Assembly: GCF_900112845.1 (NCBI RefSeq)
Contig: NZ_FONG01000006.1
Span: forward strand, 1 to 64,000
DNA length: 64,000 nt
Direction of reading: 5' to 3'
Source: Actinacidiphila alni
GTDB lineage: Bacteria > Actinomycetota > Actinomycetes > Streptomycetales > Streptomycetaceae
In this document: positions 60,035 to 64,000 of the stretch, piece by piece
How the letters are laid out: the number at the start of each line of letters is the position of its first letter
How positions within the stretch are numbered: position 1 is the stretch's first letter
Notes under the pieces: generated by a model
Told to the model about the DNA's origin: nothing
Database searches by the model: none
Seen by the model: the letters and a program-made list of their open reading frames with translations, nothing else
Made by a program: the position numbers and the translations under genes

Positions 60035-62157
60035 GCAGCACCACCGACTTGTTGAAGGGTGCGGCCGAGCGGTTCCCCGACGAGGTCGTCACCCAGGCCC
60101 AGGTACGCCACATCGAGCTGCCGGGTGCGGGCCGTTTCGCGCTGATCACGCTGGACAACGGCTTCGACCACACCAAGCCGACCACCTTCGGCCCGCAGTC
60201 GCTGGCCAACCTGGACGCGGCGATCGACCAGGTCGAGAAGGAGGCCGCCGAGGGCACCATCACCGGTGTCGGCATCACCGGCAAGCCGTTCATCTACGCC
60301 GTCGGCGCCGACCTCAAGGGCGTCGAGGTGCTGCGCACCCGCGACGAGGCGCTGACCATCGGCAAGAGCGGCCACGACGTCTTCAAGCGGCTCCAGACCC
60401 TGGCCGTGCCGACCTTCGCGTACTACAACGGCGCGGCCATGGGCGGCGGTGTCGAGGTCGGTCTGCACTGCACCTACCGCACGGTGTCCGCGTCGGTGCC
60501 GGCCTTCTCGTTGCCCGAGGTCTTCCTCGGTCTGGTGCCCGGCTGGGGCGGCTGCGTGCTGCTGCCGAATCTGATCGGCGCCGACCGCGCGGTCGGCGTG
60601 ATCATCGAGAACTCGCTCAACCAGAACCGCCAGCTCAAGGGCGCCCAGGTGTACGAACTGGGCATCGCCGACGCGCTGTTCGAGGCCGCCGACTTCCTGG
60701 AGCAGTCGCTGGCCTGGACCGCGGCCGTCCTCAAGGGCGAACTGGAGGTCGTACGGCCCGAGGTGGACCGCGGTGAGGGCTGGGACCAGGCGGTGGCCCG
60801 CGGCCGGGCGATCGCCGACAGCAAGGTGCACGGCGCGGCCCCGGCCGCCTACCGCGCGCTGGACATCGTCGCCGCCGCCAAGAACGGCGACCTGCGGCAC
60901 GGCTTCGACGCCGAGGACGCGGCGCTCGCCGACCTCATCATGGGCGGCGAACTGCGCAGCGGCATCTACGCCTTCAACCTGGTGCAGAAGCGCGGCAAGC
61001 GTCCGGTGGGCGCGCCGGACAAGGCCCTGGCGCGCCCGGTCTCCAAGGTCGGCGTGGTCGGCGCCGGCCTGATGGCCTCGCAGTTGGCGCTGCTGTTCGC
61101 CCGCCGCCTGGAGGTGCCGGTCGTGCTGACCGACATCGACCAGGAGCGGATCGACAAGGGCGTCGGCTACGTCCACGGCGAGATCGACAAGCTGCTGGCC
61201 AAGGGCCGGGTCGGCCAGGACAAGGCGAACCGCCTGAAGTCCCTGGTCTCCGGGCACCTGGACAAGGCGACCGCCTTCGGCGACGCGGACTTCGTCATCG
61301 AGGCCGTCTTCGAGGAACTGGGCGTCAAGCAGCAGGTGTTCGCGGAGCTGGAGGCGGTGGTCCGCCCGGACGCGATCCTGGCCACCAACACCTCCTCGCT
61401 GTCGGTGTCGGAGATGGCCGCGAAGCTGGAGCACCCCGAGCGGGTCGTCGGTTTCCACTTCTTCAACCCGGTCGCGGTGCTGCCGCTGCTGGAGATCGTG
61501 CGCGGCGAGCGCACCGACGACCCGTCGCTGGCCACGGCCTTCGCGGTGGCCAAGAAGCTGAAGAAGACCGCGGTGCTGGTCAAGGACGCCCCGGCGTTCG
61601 TGGTCAACCGCATCCTGACCCGCTTCATGGGCGAGATCCAGAACGTCATCGACGAGGGCACCCCGGTCGCGGTCGCCGAGCAGGCGGTCGAGCCGCTCGG
61701 CCTGCCGATGTCCCCGCTGGTGCTGCTGGAGCTGGTCGGCCCGGCCATCGGTCTGCACGTCTCGGAGACGCTGCACCGCGCCTTCCCGGACCGCTTCACG
61801 GTCTCGGAGAATCTGGCCGCCGTGGTGAAGGCGGGCAAGCGCGGCTTCTACGTCTACGACTCCGGGAAGCCCGAGCTGGACCCGGAGGTCGCGGCGCTGC
61901 TCAAGCAGGGCGACACGGTGCTCACCGAGGCGCAGGTGCGCGACCGGGTGCTGGACGCGGTGGCGCAGGAGATCGGCCTGATGCTGGACGAGGGCGTGGT
62001 CGCCGAGGCGCAGGACATCGACCTGTGCCTGATCACCGGCGCGGGCTGGCCCTTCCACTTGGGCGGCATCACGCCGTACCTGGACCGTGAGGGCGTCTCG
62101 CAGCGGGTGAACGGCAAGCCGTTCCTCGCGCCGGGCGTGGCGAGCGTGCCGGCGTAG
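60031..62157 (+). CDS. fadB: multifunctional enoyl-CoA hydratase/3-hydroxyacyl-CoA dehydrogenase
   Basis: A 708-residue fatty-acid oxidation alpha subunit. The N-terminal crotonase domain has TFAYYNGAAMGGGVEVGLHC and SLPEVFLGLVPGWGG with the hydratase Glu. The dehydrogenase starts at about residue 338 with KVGVVGAGLMASQLALLFAR (GxGxxxA NAD site). NTSSLSVSEMAAKLEHPERV and VGFHFFNPVAVLPLLEIVRG contain the catalytic His. The C-terminal domain runs to AGWPFHLGGITPYLD. GTG 60031 overlaps fadA by 4 bases. Confidence 0.93.
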   Translation: MSSTTDLLKGAAERFPDEVVTQAQVRHIELPGAGRFALITLDNGFDHTKPTTFGPQSLANLDAAIDQVEKEAAEGTITGVGITGKPFIYAVGADLKGVEVLRTRDEALTIGKSGHDVFKRLQTLAVPTFAYYNGAAMGGGVEVGLHCTYRTVSASVPAFSLPEVFLGLVPGWGGCVLLPNLIGADRAVGVIIENSLNQNRQLKGAQVYELGIADALFEAADFLEQSLAWTAAVLKGELEVVRPEVDRGEGWDQAVARGRAIADSKVHGAAPAAYRALDIVAAAKNGDLRHGFDAEDAALADLIMGGELRSGIYAFNLVQKRGKRPVGAPDKALARPVSKVGVVGAGLMASQLALLFARRLEVPVVLTDIDQERIDKGVGYVHGEIDKLLAKGRVGQDKANRLKSLVSGHLDKATAFGDADFVIEAVFEELGVKQQVFAELEAVVRPDAILATNTSSLSVSEMAAKLEHPERVVGFHFFNPVAVLPLLEIVRGERTDDPSLATAFAVAKKLKKTAVLVKDAPAFVVNRILTRFMGEIQNVIDEGTPVAVAEQAVEPLGLPMSPLVLLELVGPAIGLHVSETLHRAFPDRFTVSENLAAVVKAGKRGFYVYDSGKPELDPEVAALLKQGDTVLTEAQVRDRVLDAVAQEIGLMLDEGVVAEAQDIDLCLITGAGWPFHLGGITPYLDREGVSQRVNGKPFLAPGVASVPA

Positions 62158-62190
62158 CACCGGCAGCGGCCCTTGGGCCGTACGGAACGG

Positions 62191-62236
62191 CGAAGCGCCG
62201 GGTGGGCCCCGAGGACATGGCCCGCCCGGCGCTTCG
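62191..62236. terminator. bidirectional terminator between fadB and the SPFH gene
   Basis: 18-base arms 62191-62208 and 62219-62236 match with one G-T-type mismatch around a 10-base loop. It lies 33 bases after the fadB stop and 29 before the SPFH stop on the opposite strand. Confidence 0.8.
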
Positions 62237-62265
62237 TCATACCGGCGCGCGGTGCGTCGCCGCCA

Positions 62266-63255
62266 CTACTTCTTCGGCAGCGTCGTCGTGCTCAGCGCCA
62301 CGGTCAGGTCGCGGACCAGCGCCTTGCGTTCGTAGTCGTCCAGCTGCACCAGGCCGCGTTCGGTGATGCCGCGCACGGTCTCGGCGACGGTGGCGAGCAC
62401 GTCGTCCAGGACGGCCCTGCGGTGCTTGGCGTCCAGGGCGGCGATCTGGGCGCGCCGCATGGCCGCGGCGACCTCGGGCGCGTAGTCGAGACGGACCGGG
62501 GTCGCGGAGAAGACCTCGATGCCGACCGGCCGCTGGTCGGCGGCGATCAGCCGGGTGAGGTGGTCGCCGAGCCGTTCGCTGTCGCGCAGGGTGGGGGCCG
62601 CGCCGCGGAAGTCGTCGGCCGGGTGCCGGGAGACGGCGAGCGCGACGGCCGCCTCGACCTGCTCGCGCAGAAAGCGGTCGTAGTCGTCGACGGCGAAGGC
62701 CGCCTTGGCGGTGTCCCTGACCCGCCACACCAGCAGCACGCTGATCTGGAGGGGCGTGCCGTTGGCGTCGACGGCGTCGATCGGGCGGCTGCGCCAGTGC
62801 CGCAGCGCCACGTCGAGCCTGCGCCGGGTGAGCAGCGGGCTGATCCAGATCAGGCCGGTGCGGCGCACCGTGCCCTGGTAGGCGCCGTGCCGGGTGAGCA
62901 CCCAGACGCTGCCGTTGCGGCCCCGGGTGAGGCCGCCGGCGGCGAAGGCGGCGACCGCGGCGAGCAGCAGGATGCCGCTCCACAGGCCGCTGGCGGAGCC
63001 ACCGCCGGGCGGCGGGGGCAGCAGGGTGCGGCCGTCGATCTCGGCGGGCAGCACACCGGCCCGCCACAGCAGCCAGACGATGCCGCCGGTGGCGGCGGTC
63101 AGGGTGAGGCCCGCGGTCCAGCCGGGCAGGCACGGGCCCGGACGTTCGACGAGTTCGGCCGGGGCGGCGGGGAGCGCGGAGCCGTCGGTGCTGTGCGCCC
63201 CGGGGCGGGTCTGCTCGGGCAGGCCCGTCCCGGCGGCGGTGGATGGTGTCGTCAC
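62266..63255 (-). CDS. SPFH (band 7) domain membrane protein
   Basis: A 329-residue flotillin-like protein. A Pro/Gly/Ala-rich start is followed by two membrane segments (WTAGLTLTAATGGIVWLLWR near residue 47; SGILLLAAVAAFAAGGL near 98). The SPFH domain runs about 105-300 (GLIWISPLLTRRRLDVALRH, PLQISVLLVWRVRDTAKAAF, EVFSATPVRLDYAPEVAAAM). Such proteins organise membrane microdomains or bind proteases. The GTG at 63255 overlaps the upstream gene stop by 4 bases (GTGA), so the two are co-translated. Confidence 0.83.
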   Translation of the reverse strand: MTTPSTAAGTGLPEQTRPGAHSTDGSALPAAPAELVERPGPCLPGWTAGLTLTAATGGIVWLLWRAGVLPAEIDGRTLLPPPPGGGSASGLWSGILLLAAVAAFAAGGLTRGRNGSVWVLTRHGAYQGTVRRTGLIWISPLLTRRRLDVALRHWRSRPIDAVDANGTPLQISVLLVWRVRDTAKAAFAVDDYDRFLREQVEAAVALAVSRHPADDFRGAAPTLRDSERLGDHLTRLIAADQRPVGIEVFSATPVRLDYAPEVAAAMRRAQIAALDAKHRRAVLDDVLATVAETVRGITERGLVQLDDYERKALVRDLTVALSTTTLPKK

Positions 63256-64000
63256 GTGAACAGTCGTCTCCAGGTCTCGGGGCCGGGGTAGCCGTCGGCG
63301 TCGCGCCCGGTCCAGCCCTGGGCCCGCTGGAACGCCTCGACATTGCGCCGGTCGGCCTCGCCCCAGGTCCGGCTGGGGCCCACCGTGTAGTTCTTGCCGT
63401 AGCCCTTGGCGACGAGCTGTTTGCCGAGGGCGAGGACGGAGTCATTGGTCTGTCCGGGCCGGAAGGCGCCCGCGCCCGGGTAGGCCGGGGCCTTGGCGGG
63501 GGTGCCGCCGGAGGAACGGGCGGTGCCGCCGGGGATGTCGCGGCCCTTGTCGAGCACCAGGTACGACCAGGTGGTCGGGCCCGGCAGCCCGTCGGCGTCG
63601 CCGCCCGACCAGCCCTGGGCGCGCTGGAAGGCACTGGTGGCCTTGCGGTCGGAGTCGCTCCACTTCGGTCCGGGACCGACCTTGTAGTACGCGCCCGCGC
63701 CGCGGCCGACCAGCATGGTGCCGAGCCGGGTGACATTGGCGTTGTTCGCGCCGGGACCGAAGGCTGAGGCGCCCGGGAAGGCACTGGACCCCGACGACCC
63801 ACTCGACCCCGATCCCGAACTGCTGCCGCCCGCCAGATACTTGTACCGATAGGGAATGTATTTCCCGGAATTCGACCAGTATGCGTACGGCGTGGTCTGT
63901 ACCCGGGTGGCCGGCACGGTCTGCTCGTAGCCGGTGTACGCGGTGTGGGCGTCGTCCACCCAGCCGCCGAAGATGATCGTGTGCGAGCCGTGCTCGGGGT
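63252..64000 (-). CDS. peptidoglycan-binding protein, N-terminus beyond the window
   Basis: The open frame reaches the right edge; at least 249 residues are present and the start is outside. The visible N-terminal portion (GSHTIIFGGWVDDAHTAYTG then YEQTVPATRVQTTPYAYWS) resembles the end of a CHAP-type or similar amidase domain. A Gly/Ser linker (SSSGSGSSGSSGSSA) follows. Two repeats resemble the family peptidoglycan-binding unit: KWSDSDRKATSAFQRAQGWS, GGDADGLPGPTTWSYL and, near the end, TWGEADRRNVEAFQRAQGWT, GRDADGYPGPETWRRLF. It is probably secreted and cell-wall associated. Its link with the SPFH gene is a tight operon overlap. Confidence 0.78.
   Translation of the reverse strand, partial: PEHGSHTIIFGGWVDDAHTAYTGYEQTVPATRVQTTPYAYWSNSGKYIPYRYKYLAGGSSSGSGSSGSSGSSAFPGASAFGPGANNANVTRLGTMLVGRGAGAYYKVGPGPKWSDSDRKATSAFQRAQGWSGGDADGLPGPTTWSYLVLDKGRDIPGGTARSSGGTPAKAPAYPGAGAFRPGQTNDSVLALGKQLVAKGYGKNYTVGPSRTWGEADRRNVEAFQRAQGWTGRDADGYPGPETWRRLFT

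Overview
The window is a very GC-rich actinomycete chromosome segment, most probably from Streptomyces or a close relative in the Streptomycetaceae. The evidence is the extreme G/C bias at third codon positions, frequent GTG starts, many genes whose start codon sits 6-7 nt after a TAnnnT box (leaderless transcription), and family-typical genes: SAV2148-type HEPN protein, TIGR04222 protein, DUF3000, DUF4349, secreted enzymes with ricin-type lectin tails, and the hemE / hemY-hemQ / rnd / fadA-fadB neighbourhood. I see no rRNA, tRNA, CRISPR array, prophage or insertion sequence. This is chromosomal core and near-core DNA.

Layout. 1-3.2 kb: the end of a LutC-like gene, then the molybdate ABC operon modABC. 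3.1-6.8 kb: a truncated ECF-sigma-like fragment and two divergent secreted proteins, ThuA-lectin and alginate-lyase-like-lectin, whose lectin tails are near copies of each other. 7-13.7 kb: a VOC protein, an AraC regulator, a YihY membrane protein divergent from an AidB-like acyl-CoA dehydrogenase, a structured 0.5-kb intergenic region, a GAF-domain regulator and a GNAT enzyme. 13.7-23.5 kb: a complete assimilatory sulfur locus. It has an operator-like palindrome, a 27-residue cysteine-containing leader peptide, cysI, a 59-residue zinc-ribbon gene, cysH, cysC, cysD, cysN, an ssuABC-type importer and a sirohydrochlorin chelatase that can make the siroheme needed by CysI.

23.7-30.9 kb: an MMPL transporter, an ECF sigma factor with a SnoaL tail, an antisense-overlapping STAS gene, an APH-like kinase, a DEDDh exonuclease and the HEPN protein. 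31.1-41.1 kb: glycogen/trehalose metabolism (glgX, treY, treZ), interrupted by an SDR/XRE divergent pair and a GNAT gene with a short upstream ORF, and ending in a 65-residue CxxC protein. 41.2-50.6 kb: PPK2-type kinase, ZapE, a RibD-C reductase, a conserved small protein, murC, msrB, a one-piece ABC transporter, a Pth2-like protein and a TIGR04222 protein. 50.6-64 kb: haem synthesis (hemQ, hemY, hemE), a DUF4349 lipoprotein, DUF3000, a LuxR-type response regulator, RNase D, the fadA-fadB beta-oxidation operon, and an SPFH protein co-transcribed with a peptidoglycan-binding protein that runs off the right edge.

Functional links. The sulfur locus forms one pathway: sulfonate or sulfate uptake, activation by CysDN/CysC, reduction by CysH and CysI, and cofactor supply by the chelatase. 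GlgX, TreY and TreZ can convert glycogen to trehalose. HemE, HemY and HemQ are steps of the Gram-positive coproporphyrin branch. Strong perfect hairpins mark most convergent gene ends.

The most interesting elements are non-coding or tiny: the cysteine leader peptide with its palindrome, the shared -10 box between two start codons 18 bp apart, the structured 0.5-kb intergenic region, and short ORFs at 19.6 and 37.9 kb. No wholly novel multi-gene system was identified.
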